A stretch of 64,000 nucleotides of DNA, taken from positions 2,604,001 to 2,668,000 of the forward strand of contig NZ_CP081497.1 of assembly GCF_019774615.1 (NCBI RefSeq), given 5' to 3'. The stretch comes from Streptomyces sp. BHT-5-2. GTDB lineage: Bacteria > Actinomycetota > Actinomycetes > Streptomycetales > Streptomycetaceae. Of this stretch, positions 34,434 through 42,873 are shown piece after piece (position 1 is the first letter of the stretch; each line of letters begins with the position of its first letter). The notes under the pieces are model-generated. The model was given only the letters and a program-made list of their open reading frames with translations. It was not told the origin of the DNA and did no database searches. A program made the translations under genes and the position numbers.

Positions 34434-35951
34434 TCAACGAGCAGTCCGGACGGTTTCCGGTTGAGCTGCCCCGGCGGGTGTCGCCCCGGCGGGCCCTTCG
34501 GTGTCGGGCACGCGGCGGCTGTTCCGGAAGTTGGCGCAGATCAGGATCATCAGGACCATACCTGCGGCCGCCGCGAGCACCGCCGCGCGCACCCCGTCGC
34601 TGGTGGCGGTGCGCAGCTCCTCGCCGGTGAGTCCGCGGGTGCCGGCGTTGGCGAGGGCGACGAGGACGGCCAGGCCGACGGCGCTGCCGACCTGCTCACC
34701 GGTGCTGGCGATACCGGACGCGATGCCCTGGTCGCCCTCGTCCACGCCGGTCATCGCCGCCGCGTACATCGTCGTGTAGACGACGCCCTGGGCCAGGCTG
34801 AGCAGGCTCAGGCCCGGCAGGATCGCGGTGAAGGAGGCGTTGGGGGAGAGCGACAGGGCGAAGGCGACCGTTCCGCCGACACCCAGGACGAGGCTGCCGA
34901 CGAGGGTGGCGCGCATCCCGAAGCGGGTGGCCAGCCGACCGCCGACGGCCGTACCGACGAGGACCCCCGCGCAGGGGACGACGAAGGCGATGCCGGTCTG
35001 CATGGCGCTGAAGCCGTGCACGTTCTGGAAGTAGAGGGTGAGGAAGTACGCCAGCACCCCGAAGGTGGCCATGAACGTGAAGGTGACGGCGGTGCCGGTG
35101 CTGAGGTTGCGGTTGCGGAACAGCCGCAGGGGCATCAGCGGGTTCCGGCCCCGCCGCTCGATCGCCAGGAAGGCCAGCAGGAGCACGATCGCCGCGGCAC
35201 CGCTGATCAGGACGGTGGGGGAGGCCCAGCCGGACTCCGGCCCCTGGACGAGCGCCAGCACGAGGAGGGTGGCCCCCGCGGTGCCGGTCAGGGTGCCGTA
35301 CAGGTCGAACTCGGCGAACACCCCGCCGCGTCGGAGGGCCCCGTCGGCCGGGATCAGCGGAACGGCCAGCGCGATGCCGAGGGCGGCGAGCGGGACGTTG
35401 ACGAGGAAGACGGCCTCCCAGCCGAACGCCTCGGTGAGCACCCCGCCCAGCAGCGAGCCGAGCACCATCCCGCACCCGGCCGCCCCGCCCCAGACGGACA
35501 GCGCCCGGTTGCGTTCTGGGCCCTCGGCGAAGAGGGAGGTGACCAGGGAGAGGGTGGCCGGAGTGAGGAAGGCGCCGCCGACACCCTGCCCGGCCCGGGC
35601 GGCCACGAGCAGCCCGGGCGTGGTGGCGAGCGCGCCGGCGAGCGAGGAGACCGCGTACAGCACGAGGCCGAGGGTGAACATCCGGCGCCTGCCGAAGAGA
35701 TCGCAGGCCCTCCCGCCGAGCAGCAGGAAGCCACCGAAGGCCACCGTGTAACCGCTGACCACCCACTGCAAGGTCTGGGCCGTGAAGTCGACGTCGGCGG
35801 CGATCCCGGGGAGCGCCACGAACACGATGTTGTAGTCGAGGCCGATGATCAGGTGGGCGAATGCCAGAAGGGCGAGGGTCAGACGGGTCCGACGGCCGCC
35901 CGGCGCCGCCGGCGGGGCGTCGGCGCGGGCGTCATGGAGTGCGGAGGACAT
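34434..35951 (-). CDS. MFS drug/proton exporter, DHA2 (EmrB/QacA) type
   Basis: A 505-residue transporter with about 14 predicted membrane helices, the size of the DHA2 group. Motifs: LALLAFAHLIIGLDYNIVFV (motif D1 region), LLLGGRACDLFGRRRMFTLG (motif A) and LVAARAGQGVGGAFLTPATL (motif B/C region). It probably exports a small organic compound. It is on the same strand as the permease downstream and the flavin reductase upstream, with a gap of 57 bp before the reductase stop, so co-transcription with the monooxygenase pair is likely. Confidence 0.87.
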   Translation of the reverse strand: MSSALHDARADAPPAAPGGRRTRLTLALLAFAHLIIGLDYNIVFVALPGIAADVDFTAQTLQWVVSGYTVAFGGFLLLGGRACDLFGRRRMFTLGLVLYAVSSLAGALATTPGLLVAARAGQGVGGAFLTPATLSLVTSLFAEGPERNRALSVWGGAAGCGMVLGSLLGGVLTEAFGWEAVFLVNVPLAALGIALAVPLIPADGALRRGGVFAEFDLYGTLTGTAGATLLVLALVQGPESGWASPTVLISGAAAIVLLLAFLAIERRGRNPLMPLRLFRNRNLSTGTAVTFTFMATFGVLAYFLTLYFQNVHGFSAMQTGIAFVVPCAGVLVGTAVGGRLATRFGMRATLVGSLVLGVGGTVAFALSLSPNASFTAILPGLSLLSLAQGVVYTTMYAAAMTGVDEGDQGIASGIASTGEQVGSAVGLAVLVALANAGTRGLTGEELRTATSDGVRAAVLAAAAGMVLMILICANFRNSRRVPDTEGPAGATPAGAAQPETVRTAR

Positions 35952-36008
35952 CGTGGCGTTCCTTGCGGGAGGGCCGGGAGGGGTGGGAGACGACGGCGGC
36001 CGGGCGGG

Positions 36009-36569
36009 TCAGGCCGCGGCGGCGGGCCAGGAGGCGAAGGTGCGCATCCCGTAGAGCAGCGGGTCGGCGTCCTCGGGGCGGTCCTGTTGGACGCGGAAGA
36101 TCTCGCCGAAGATCACCTCGTGGTCGCCGACGCGCAGGGTGCGGGAGACCCGGCAGTCCGCGACGGCGTGCGCGTCGCGCACCAGGTGCGGGCCGCCGAA
36201 CTCCGCGGAGTTGGCCCACTCCACGGCGTCGAAGCGGTCCGGGTCACCGGAGGCGAACAGCGTGGCGGCCGAACGGGCCCCGGCGTGCAGCAGGTTGACC
36301 GCGAAGGCGCCCCGCTCCAGCACGCTCTCCAGCGTCCGGCTGCTGCGGTTCAGGCAGACCAGCAGGGTCGGCGGGTCGAGCGAGACGCTGCTGACCGAGG
36401 AGACGGTCAGACCGCGGGGCGTGCCCTCGGGGCCGCCGGTGGTGACGACGGCGACGCCGGTCGGGAACGTCGACATCAGGGCGCGGAACTGCGCCGGCGC
36501 GATGGTCGTGGCGGGGGCGGTGGTGGCTTCGTGGCTCATGGGGGCGGTGAGCGTGGTGGTGTCCGTCAT
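36009..36569 (-). CDS. Flavin reductase family protein (partner of the monooxygenase)
   Basis: A 186-residue split-barrel flavin:NAD(P)H reductase of the HpaC/ActVB class. Typical motifs: RALMSTFPTGVAVVTTGGPE, GLTVSSVSSVSLDPPTLLVC, RGAFAVNLLHAGARSAATLF, and DHEVIFGEIFRVQQD. It would supply reduced FMN or FAD by diffusion. It lies directly downstream of the flavin monooxygenase on the same strand (131 bp gap), so the two should form a two-component oxygenase. Confidence 0.88.
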   Translation of the reverse strand: MTDTTTLTAPMSHEATTAPATTIAPAQFRALMSTFPTGVAVVTTGGPEGTPRGLTVSSVSSVSLDPPTLLVCLNRSSRTLESVLERGAFAVNLLHAGARSAATLFASGDPDRFDAVEWANSAEFGGPHLVRDAHAVADCRVSRTLRVGDHEVIFGEIFRVQQDRPEDADPLLYGMRTFASWPAAAA

Positions 36570-36699
36570 GACGGGGTTCGCATCTCCTCATGGATGTCAT
36601 GGATGTCATGGGTGCCGTGAATGTCGTTGATGTTGATGTCGTGGCGGCGGTGGTTCCGCCGGCCCGGGCCGGGCGTCGGTCGAGCCGCGCGCCCGCCGG

Positions 36700-37920
36700 T
36701 CACCACAGCAGGGTCTTCTGCGGGATCTGGCCGCCCAGCAGCAGCTCTCCGGCCGCCTTGAGGTTCTGCACCCCGGCGTCCACGTGCTGGCTCATGGTGC
36801 TGACGTCCCGCAGCCAGCGGTCCATCGGCGACCGCTTGCGGTAGATGGCCGATCCGCCCACGAGGGTGTAGAGCCGGTTGACGATCGACCGGGCGACCTC
36901 GAACGCCTTGTAGCGCGCCAGCGCGGTGGCCACCCGCTCGTCCGGCGTCGGCTGCTCGCCGCGCTCCAGCCGGGCCCACTGCTCCGCCAGGCTCGTGTAC
37001 ACCGCGTAGCGGGCCGCGGCGAGGTCCGCCTCCGCCTCGGCGATCGCGGTGGTGAAGCGGTAGTGCGCGGACCACGGGGTGCCGGTGGCCTTGTCGGTGC
37101 GCGTGGCCGCGAGATCGCGGACGTGGTCGAGGGCGGCCCGGGCGACGCCGAGCGGAACCCCCGGCATGGTGCGGAGGATGGCGTCCGGCCCCGCGTGCAG
37201 GGTCCCGGCGCGGCGCGGCTCCAGCAGGCTGAAGGCGTGCTCCTCCGGTACGAACAGGTCCTCGGTGGAGTAGTCGCAACTGCCGCTGCCGGCAAGGCCG
37301 GTGGTGTACCAGCTGTCGTGGACGGTGAAGTCCTCGCGGCGGGCGATCACGATCCGCCAGTGGACCCCGTCGCCGTCGGGGGCCGCCTCCGGCGCCCCGT
37401 CGCGGTGCACCACGCAGCCGGCGAGCAGCAGGTCGCTGTGGGTCATACCGCTGCCGAAGTGCCACTTGCCGCTGACCCGGAAGCCGCCGGGGACCCGCTC
37501 GGCCCGCCCGGTGGGGTTCACGAAGCCCGCCGTGATGGTGTCCAGGCGGGGGAAGAGGGCGCGGGCCACCGTGTCGTCGAGGTAGCCGGAGAAGATCCCG
37601 GAGTCGGAGCCGATCATCGCGCACCAGGCGGCCGAGGCGTCTCCGGTGGCGATGGCCTCGATGACCTCGGTCTGCTGAACGGACGTCATCTCCGGACCGC
37701 CCCAGGAAGCGGGCGCCGCTATCCGGAACACACCGGTGTCGCGCAGGATTTCCACCACGTCACGCGGCAACTGCCGATTCTGCTCGATCTCTTCGGCGCG
37801 TTCCCGCAGCACGGGTGCGGCCTTGCGGGCGCGCTCCAGAATCTCCTGCGCATCGAGCCGGTCCTCGTCGGAGATGGCCCGGGACAGGACGGCGGCGGGC
37901 ATGCCGGTGGCAGTGCTCAT
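36700..37920 (-). CDS. Acyl-CoA dehydrogenase-fold flavin-dependent monooxygenase (group D)
   Basis: A 406-residue protein. ATG at 37920 has a GGAGTG site. The acyl-CoA dehydrogenase fold is clear (VLRERAEEIEQNRQLPRDVV, VFRIAAPASWGGPEMTSVQQ, GRAERVPGGFRVSGKWHFGS, RSPMDRWLRDVSTMSQHVDA). It lacks the usual dehydrogenase glutamate context and pairs with a flavin reductase, as in HsaA, HpaB-like and nitroso-synthase type enzymes. It should hydroxylate an aromatic ring or oxidise an amine nitrogen. The adjacent divergent aromatic amino acid decarboxylase suggests an arylalkylamine or its amino acid as substrate; this is inference. Confidence 0.85.
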   Translation of the reverse strand: MSTATGMPAAVLSRAISDEDRLDAQEILERARKAAPVLRERAEEIEQNRQLPRDVVEILRDTGVFRIAAPASWGGPEMTSVQQTEVIEAIATGDASAAWCAMIGSDSGIFSGYLDDTVARALFPRLDTITAGFVNPTGRAERVPGGFRVSGKWHFGSGMTHSDLLLAGCVVHRDGAPEAAPDGDGVHWRIVIARREDFTVHDSWYTTGLAGSGSCDYSTEDLFVPEEHAFSLLEPRRAGTLHAGPDAILRTMPGVPLGVARAALDHVRDLAATRTDKATGTPWSAHYRFTTAIAEAEADLAAARYAVYTSLAEQWARLERGEQPTPDERVATALARYKAFEVARSIVNRLYTLVGGSAIYRKRSPMDRWLRDVSTMSQHVDAGVQNLKAAGELLLGGQIPQKTLLW

Positions 37921-38277
37921 GAATTCACTCCGGTATCGGTGAAGAAGAAAGGAATCGGGCCGGGCGCACGGGAATTCACATGCGCTCACTGAAACGTCGG
38001 GAAAGTTGAAACGGCAGGAAAGCAGTCGCGGCCCGATCGACAACCAAAGGCTATTTCCGGGCGGCGGGGCGCCGCATCCCTCCCCGGCCAGCAATTCCGG
38101 ATACTCCCCGGGGATACACTTTCGCCCCTCGTGTCACCCTGGGGAGACAGTTGCACGAGCGTTGCCGAGGTTCCTGTACACCCAAAGTTGACACTGCCGC
38201 TCGTGCCCTTCTGAGCTGCGTCTTTGTGGACTTTCTCCGGGGCGGCCGGACGCATTCGCGTCGCTACGATGCGGGGC
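37921..38277. promoter_or_regulatory. Divergent control region between monooxygenase and decarboxylase genes
   Basis: No gene is seen in this 357-bp stretch. A TACGAT -10 element (38265-38270) ends 7 nt before the decarboxylase ATG at 38278, implying a leaderless transcript. A perfect TTGACA occurs at 38188-38193 but is not at -35 spacing to it. CTCGTG near 38131 and CACGAG near 38154 form a loose inverted repeat. Confidence 0.45.
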
Positions 38278-39726
38278 ATGCGTGAATACCCGTTGGAACC
38301 CAGTGGCTCCGAGATGCGCGCCATGAGCGAGGCGGCGATGCTCGTCGTCGAGCAGTTCGTCAACGACCTCCCCGAGGCGCCCGCGAAAGACCTTGAAGGC
38401 GCGTTGGAGTTGGCCGAAGAACTCCGCGAGGCGGCACCGGAAAACGGCACCTCCTTCGAGGGTCTGCTCAACACCGTCGCGGTCGGCTCGCAGAAGGCGG
38501 TCAACAACTCGGGCCCCGGTTTCATGGCCTACATTCCGGGCGGCGGACTCTATGTGTCGGCGCTCGCCGACTTCCTCGCGGCCGGCTTCAACCGATACGT
38601 CAGCCTGGCCGCGAAAGCCCCCGCGCTGGCCCAGATCGAGGCGACCGTGCTCCGCTGGCTCTGCGACCTGTTCGACTATCCGCCCGAGGCCCGGGGAGTA
38701 CTCACCTCCGGCGGATCGATGGCGAACTTCTCCGCCGTCATAACCGCCCGAAAGGCGAAGCTGGGCGAGGACTTCGCCACCGGTGTGCTCTACACCTCCG
38801 AGCAGTCGCACGCCTCCTGCGCCAAGGCCGCCTACCTCGCCGGCTTCCCCCGGGAGCGCATCCGCCTGGTGCCGACGGACGAACGCCTGCGGATGGACGC
38901 GGACGCGCTGACCGCCATGATCGAGGCGGACCGGGCGGCGGGCCTGCGGCCCTTCATGGTCACCGCCTCGGCCGGCACCACCAACACCGGCTCCGTCGAC
39001 CCCATGGCGCGCATCGGCGAGGTGGCCCGGGCCCACGACATGTGGTTCCACGTGGACGCGGCCTACGGAGGCCCGTTCCGCATGACCGAGTACGGCCGAC
39101 GGCTGTTCCAGGGCATCGAGTCGGCCGACTCGATCACGCTCGACCCGCACAAGGCGTTCTTCATCCCGTACGGCACCGGTGCGCTGATCGTGCGCGAGGG
39201 ATCCCGGCTGCGCGCGGCCCACCACGTGGAGGCCGACTACCTCCAGGACACCGACGGCCTGGACGAACAGATCCCCAGCGCATCGGAGTACGGCATGGAG
39301 CTGTCCCGCGACTTCCGCGGACTGCGCCTCTGGCTCCCGGTGAAACACCACGGACTGGCCGCGTTCCGAGAGGCACTGGAGGAGAAGCTGGAGCTGGCCC
39401 GCTACCTCTACGACGAGCTGCGCACGACCCCGGGCTTCGAGGTGCCCCTGGACCCGGACCTCACCGCCGTGCCCTTCCGCTACCTGCCCGAGCGCGGCGA
39501 CCCGGACGCCTTCAACCGCCGGCTCCTGGAACGGATCAACGACTCCAAGCGCGTCTTCCTCTCCAGCACCCTGCTGGACGGCCACTTCATCATCCGGGCC
39601 TGCATCGTCTCGCACCGGACGCACCGGGACCGCGTCGAGGAGGCGGTGCACATCATCCGCTCCGCGGTGCAGGACCTGCTCGCCCTGGACGCCACCGCGC
39701 CGCAGGAACAACCGGTGGCGCCGTGA
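38278..39726 (+). CDS. Aromatic L-amino acid decarboxylase (PLP, group II)
   Basis: A 482-residue PLP enzyme of the AADC/group II decarboxylase family. Key segments: NNSGPGFMAYIPGGGLYVSA, GVLTSGGSMANFSAVITARK, YTSEQSHASCAKAAYLAGF, the PLP-binding Asp in MWFHVDAAYGGPF and the Schiff-base lysine in SITLDPHKAFFIPYG. It would convert tryptophan, tyrosine, phenylalanine or DOPA to the amine. ATG at 38278 has no ribosome site but a -10 element 7 nt upstream, so it is probably leaderless. It is divergent from the two-component monooxygenase and transporters. Confidence 0.88.
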   Translation: MREYPLEPSGSEMRAMSEAAMLVVEQFVNDLPEAPAKDLEGALELAEELREAAPENGTSFEGLLNTVAVGSQKAVNNSGPGFMAYIPGGGLYVSALADFLAAGFNRYVSLAAKAPALAQIEATVLRWLCDLFDYPPEARGVLTSGGSMANFSAVITARKAKLGEDFATGVLYTSEQSHASCAKAAYLAGFPRERIRLVPTDERLRMDADALTAMIEADRAAGLRPFMVTASAGTTNTGSVDPMARIGEVARAHDMWFHVDAAYGGPFRMTEYGRRLFQGIESADSITLDPHKAFFIPYGTGALIVREGSRLRAAHHVEADYLQDTDGLDEQIPSASEYGMELSRDFRGLRLWLPVKHHGLAAFREALEEKLELARYLYDELRTTPGFEVPLDPDLTAVPFRYLPERGDPDAFNRRLLERINDSKRVFLSSTLLDGHFIIRACIVSHRTHRDRVEEAVHIIRSAVQDLLALDATAPQEQPVAP

Positions 39727-39750
39727 GCCCGGTGGCCCCCTGGCGGAGGT

Positions 39751-40491
39751 TCAGGGGGCCACCGGCACACAGGCATGTGCGGCGAGCCCGCTCTCGACCG
39801 CCACCAGCGCCAGCTGCACCCGGTCACGGGCACCGAGCTTGGCCATGATGCGGCTGACATAGGTCTTGGCGGTCAGCGGGCTGAGGCTCAGCCGCTGCGC
39901 GATCTCGGAGTTGGTGAGCCCCTCGCCGATGAGGGCGAGTACCTCGCGCTCCCGGTCGCTCAGCTCCGCGAGCGCCGGGCGATCGATGGTGGAGCCGTCG
40001 GACAGGCGGGGAACGTACCGCTCGATGACCTTCCGGGTGTGCCACGGATTGAGGAACGAGGCGCCCGCGGCGGTCGCGCGAATGCCCTCCAGCAGCTGCG
40101 CGGGCTGGGTGTCGACGGGCAGGAAGCCGGCCGCGCCCATCGCCAGCGACTTGAAGAGGTGGTCCTCGTCGTCGTGAATGGTCAGCATCAGCACCCGGAC
40201 GTCCCGCAGCGCCGGATCGCCGGTGATCTGCCGGGTCGCCTCCAGACCGTCGGGCTCGCGCAGATGGGTGTCCATGAGCACGACATCAGGCGCGGTGCTG
40301 CGCGCCAGTGCCACGACGGACTCCCCGTCGGCGGCGTCGCCGACCACCTCCATGTCGGGAGCGGAGGAGACGAGCAGGCAGAATCCGGCGCGGGCGGCCG
40401 CGTGCGCATCGGCGACGAGGACGCGGATCTTTCCCGGCTCACGGACCGTTCCCGGCCCGTGGCCCGCTCTCGGTTCCCTCTGGCTGGACAA
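39751..40491 (-). CDS. Orphan NarL/LuxR-type response regulator with degenerate receiver
   Basis: A 246-residue protein starting at TTG 40491, supported by AGGGGG six bases upstream. The receiver domain keeps the phospho-acceptor Asp (PDVVLMDTHLREPDG) and the Thr (LMLTIHD). It has lost one of the paired acidic residues (VLVADAHA instead of ADD) and the conserved Lys (AAGFLPVD instead of LKD). The C-terminal LuxR helix-turn-helix is intact (LSDREREVLALIGEGLTNSE, IAQRLSLSPLTAKTYVSRIM). No histidine kinase is nearby. It is likely an atypical, possibly phosphorylation-independent regulator; it converges on the decarboxylase gene. Confidence 0.87.
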   Translation of the reverse strand: MSSQREPRAGHGPGTVREPGKIRVLVADAHAAARAGFCLLVSSAPDMEVVGDAADGESVVALARSTAPDVVLMDTHLREPDGLEATRQITGDPALRDVRVLMLTIHDDEDHLFKSLAMGAAGFLPVDTQPAQLLEGIRATAAGASFLNPWHTRKVIERYVPRLSDGSTIDRPALAELSDREREVLALIGEGLTNSEIAQRLSLSPLTAKTYVSRIMAKLGARDRVQLALVAVESGLAAHACVPVAP

Positions 40492-40664
40492 GGTCGACCC
40501 CCTGCGTACGACTGCATCCGTCTGACCCAGGGGTGTCCGTCCCGGGCTGTTCTACGATCAACCTTACCCTCGGGATTCCACGGATTACGAGCCTAATCGG
40601 TCAGAAATGTTGCAATTCATTGCCGATCACGCTTTGGAGCCTTGTGAACCAAGGGACTCCCTCG

Positions 40665-41243
40665 CTATTCGGTGGGGAGGAGTTCGCGCAGCATGGCCTC
40701 GAAGTCCGCGACCGCCGTGGGCCCGTCGCCGAGCAGTGCCTTCAGCAGCAGGCCGTCGTAGGCGTGGGTGAAGAGGGTGATCCGGAGCCGGTCGTCGGTG
40801 AAGAGCCGGGCGAAGTCGGCGAGCGTGGCCGTCCAACGGCCGGTGGCGTCACGGAGTTCCGGGCGCCGGGCCGCGCGCAGGCACAGCTCGAACTCGGCCA
40901 GGAGGTGCGCCCGGTCGGCGAGCTGGTCGGCCATGAACAGTGCCAGTCCCCGGATCTTGTCGGTGCCGTCGGCGGCCGGGGGCGCCTCGATCAGCTCCCG
41001 GATGCACGCGGAGTCGGCGTCCATGCAGCTGGTGAGAGCCGCGGTCAGCAGCGCGTCGATGCTCTCGAAGTAGTAGGTGGTCGCCGTGGTGGGCAGGCCG
41101 GCTTCCTGGGCGACCGTTCGATGGGTGGCGCCGGCGGCGCCGTCCCGGGCGACCACCCGCACCGCGGCCTCCAGCAGGGCCCGCCGTCGGCGAGCGCCCT
41201 TGGCCTTGCGTCCGTCGGTGATGGGCTCGTCGGGGATCGACAT
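40665..41243 (-). CDS. TetR family repressor of the divergent MFS transporter
   Basis: A 192-residue TetR protein. ATG at 41243 has an AGGAGAG site; the open frame above it is non-coding. The helix-turn-helix is ALLEAAVRVVARDGAAGATH, RTVAQEAGLPTTATTYYFES. The C-terminal helices form the ligand domain. It is divergent from an MFS exporter, and a perfect 22-bp palindrome lies between them, the classic autoregulated repressor-exporter module. The ligand is probably the exported compound. Confidence 0.88.
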   Translation of the reverse strand: MSIPDEPITDGRKAKGARRRRALLEAAVRVVARDGAAGATHRTVAQEAGLPTTATTYYFESIDALLTAALTSCMDADSACIRELIEAPPAADGTDKIRGLALFMADQLADRAHLLAEFELCLRAARRPELRDATGRWTATLADFARLFTDDRLRITLFTHAYDGLLLKALLGDGPTAVADFEAMLRELLPTE

Positions 41244-41335
41244 GTCGGCGACTCTCCTGACTGGGGATGGGCGCCAGCACCATAACCCGGCCCGTCGGCA
41301 CGTCGTCGCCACCGGTCCGGCTTCCCCGTCCAAGA

Positions 41336-41357
41336 AACTGGGACTATAGTCCCAGTT
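41336..41357. promoter_or_regulatory. Perfect 22-bp TetR operator palindrome
   Basis: The half-site AACTGGGACTA is followed by its exact complement TAGTCCCAGTT with no spacer. It is centred between the tetR start (41243) and the MFS start (41464), as expected for a shared operator. Confidence 0.82.
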
Positions 41358-41463
41358 GTTGTTCGCCGCCCGCTCGGTGCCCTCACGCACGGCACGCGGC
41401 GGCAGGAACGCCCCTGACTGTTGCCACCGCCCGCACGGGATCACCCCAACCACTGGACGAACC

Positions 41464-42747
41464 ATGGCAAACCCCTACAGCGAAATCTTCTCCGCCCCCG
41501 GCGCGAAAGCGTTCAGCGCCGCCGGCCTCCTCGCCCGACTTCCCCTGCCCATGACCCACATGGGCATCCTGACGATGCTCTCCGAGACGACCGGCCAGTA
41601 CGCCCTGGCCGGCCTGGTGGCGGGCACCTTCACCTTCTCCATGGCCTTCCTCGGACCACAGGTCTCCCGGATCGTCGACCGCCGCGGGCAGGGCCGCGTA
41701 CTACCGGTCGCCACCGGAATCAGCGTGATCGCACTGGGCGCCCTACTCCTCTGCGCCACCACCGGCGCCCCCACCTGGACCCTCTTCGTCTTCGCCCTGC
41801 TGTCCGGCCTGATGCCCAGCATGGGCGCGATGGTGCGCGCACGATGGACGGAGATCTACCGCGGACGCCCACAGCTGAACACGGCCTACTCCATGGAGTC
41901 CGTGGTCGATGAACTGACCTACGTCATCAGCCCCGCACTGGCGGTGACACTGTCCACGGCACTGTTCCCCCAGGCCGCGCCCATCGCCGCGGCCGTCCTG
42001 CTGGCCGTCGGCGTCGCACTGTTCGTACCGCAGAAGCGCACCGAACCCCCCGTCAAGCCGCGCACCGAGACGACCAGCGGCGCACCCGTGGTCTTCTCCG
42101 CCCCCGTACTCATGCTCGCCCTCACCCTCCTCTTCGGAGGCGCCATCGCCGGCATGGTCGACACCATGGGCCTGGCCTTCGCCGAACAGCAGGGCAACAA
42201 GGCGCTCTCCGGCCTCGTCTTCGCCGTCTACGCCCTCGGCTCCGGCATCTCCGGCCTCGCCTTCGGAGCCCTGAAACCACGCATCCCGCTCCCGCGACTG
42301 CTGGTCGTGGGCGTGACCGGAACCGCCCTGACCACCCTGCCCTTCCTGCTCGTCGGCAACATCGCGGGCATGGCCGCCGTGGTCTTCGTCGCCGGAGTCT
42401 TCTTCGCCCCGACGATGGTGGTGATCATGGGCATCGTCGAGCGCACCACCCCCGAGCACCAGCTCACCGAGGCCATGACGTGGATGATCGCCGGCCTGCA
42501 GAGCGGCGTCGCACTCGGCGCCGCGGTCTCGGGAGTCGTCGTCGACGCCCACGGCACCCGCTGGGGCTTCGCCGTCGCCATCGCCGCCGGCGCCATCGCC
42601 CTCCTCCTCGCCGTCACCAGCGCCCCCATGCTCCACCGCCGACTCGCGCGGCGGGAGGGCCTCCCCGCCGGCGACCGGAGCCACCACGGCGATCAGGATC
42701 CCCACCCCGCCGAGCCGAACCGCCCCCAGGTGCCCTCGGGCAACTGA
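41464..42747 (+). CDS. MFS transporter (DHA1-like)
   Basis: A 427-residue, 12-helix transporter: MGILTMLSETTGQYALAGLV, FLGPQVSRIVDRRGQGRVLP (motif A-like loop), LLSGLMPSMGAMVRARWTEI, GLVFAVYALGSGISGLAFGA. The last 35 residues are a polar tail. The ribosome site is weak (GGACGAACC). It is controlled by the divergent TetR through the palindrome, so expression is probably induced by a toxic substrate. The length and loop motif fit a drug or metabolite exporter. Confidence 0.86.
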   Translation: MANPYSEIFSAPGAKAFSAAGLLARLPLPMTHMGILTMLSETTGQYALAGLVAGTFTFSMAFLGPQVSRIVDRRGQGRVLPVATGISVIALGALLLCATTGAPTWTLFVFALLSGLMPSMGAMVRARWTEIYRGRPQLNTAYSMESVVDELTYVISPALAVTLSTALFPQAAPIAAAVLLAVGVALFVPQKRTEPPVKPRTETTSGAPVVFSAPVLMLALTLLFGGAIAGMVDTMGLAFAEQQGNKALSGLVFAVYALGSGISGLAFGALKPRIPLPRLLVVGVTGTALTTLPFLLVGNIAGMAAVVFVAGVFFAPTMVVIMGIVERTTPEHQLTEAMTWMIAGLQSGVALGAAVSGVVVDAHGTRWGFAVAIAAGAIALLLAVTSAPMLHRRLARREGLPAGDRSHHGDQDPHPAEPNRPQVPSGN

Positions 42748-42760
42748 CGACGCCAGGCAC

Positions 42761-42799
42761 GCGTGCGGCGGGCCCGACCGAGGTCGGGCCGCCGCACGC
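42761..42799. terminator. Bidirectional terminator between MFS and P450 genes
   Basis: A stem of about 18 bp with a single bulged G, reading GCGTGCGGCG-GGCCCGACC and pairing with GGTCGGGCCGCCGCACGC around a 2-nt tip. It lies between two convergent stop codons. Confidence 0.75.
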
Positions 42800-42873
42800 C
42801 TCCCAACGGCCGCCCAGACAGCGCCGACGAGCGGAACACCCGCAGGCGCAAGGGCCGAGGCCGGTGGAGAAGG

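Noticed and set aside
34405..34440. Direct repeat of TGCTCATGGGCGG before the permease start
   Set aside because: Only two copies and likely a chance duplication around the alternative start; no further sign of function.
33195..36620. A very long plus-strand open frame (over 1100 codons) opposite the permease, MFS and flavin reductase genes
   Set aside because: It is rich in Gly, Arg, Glu and Asp in the pattern produced by the complement of GC-rich genes, has no domains, and the opposite strand holds three clear families with good starts.
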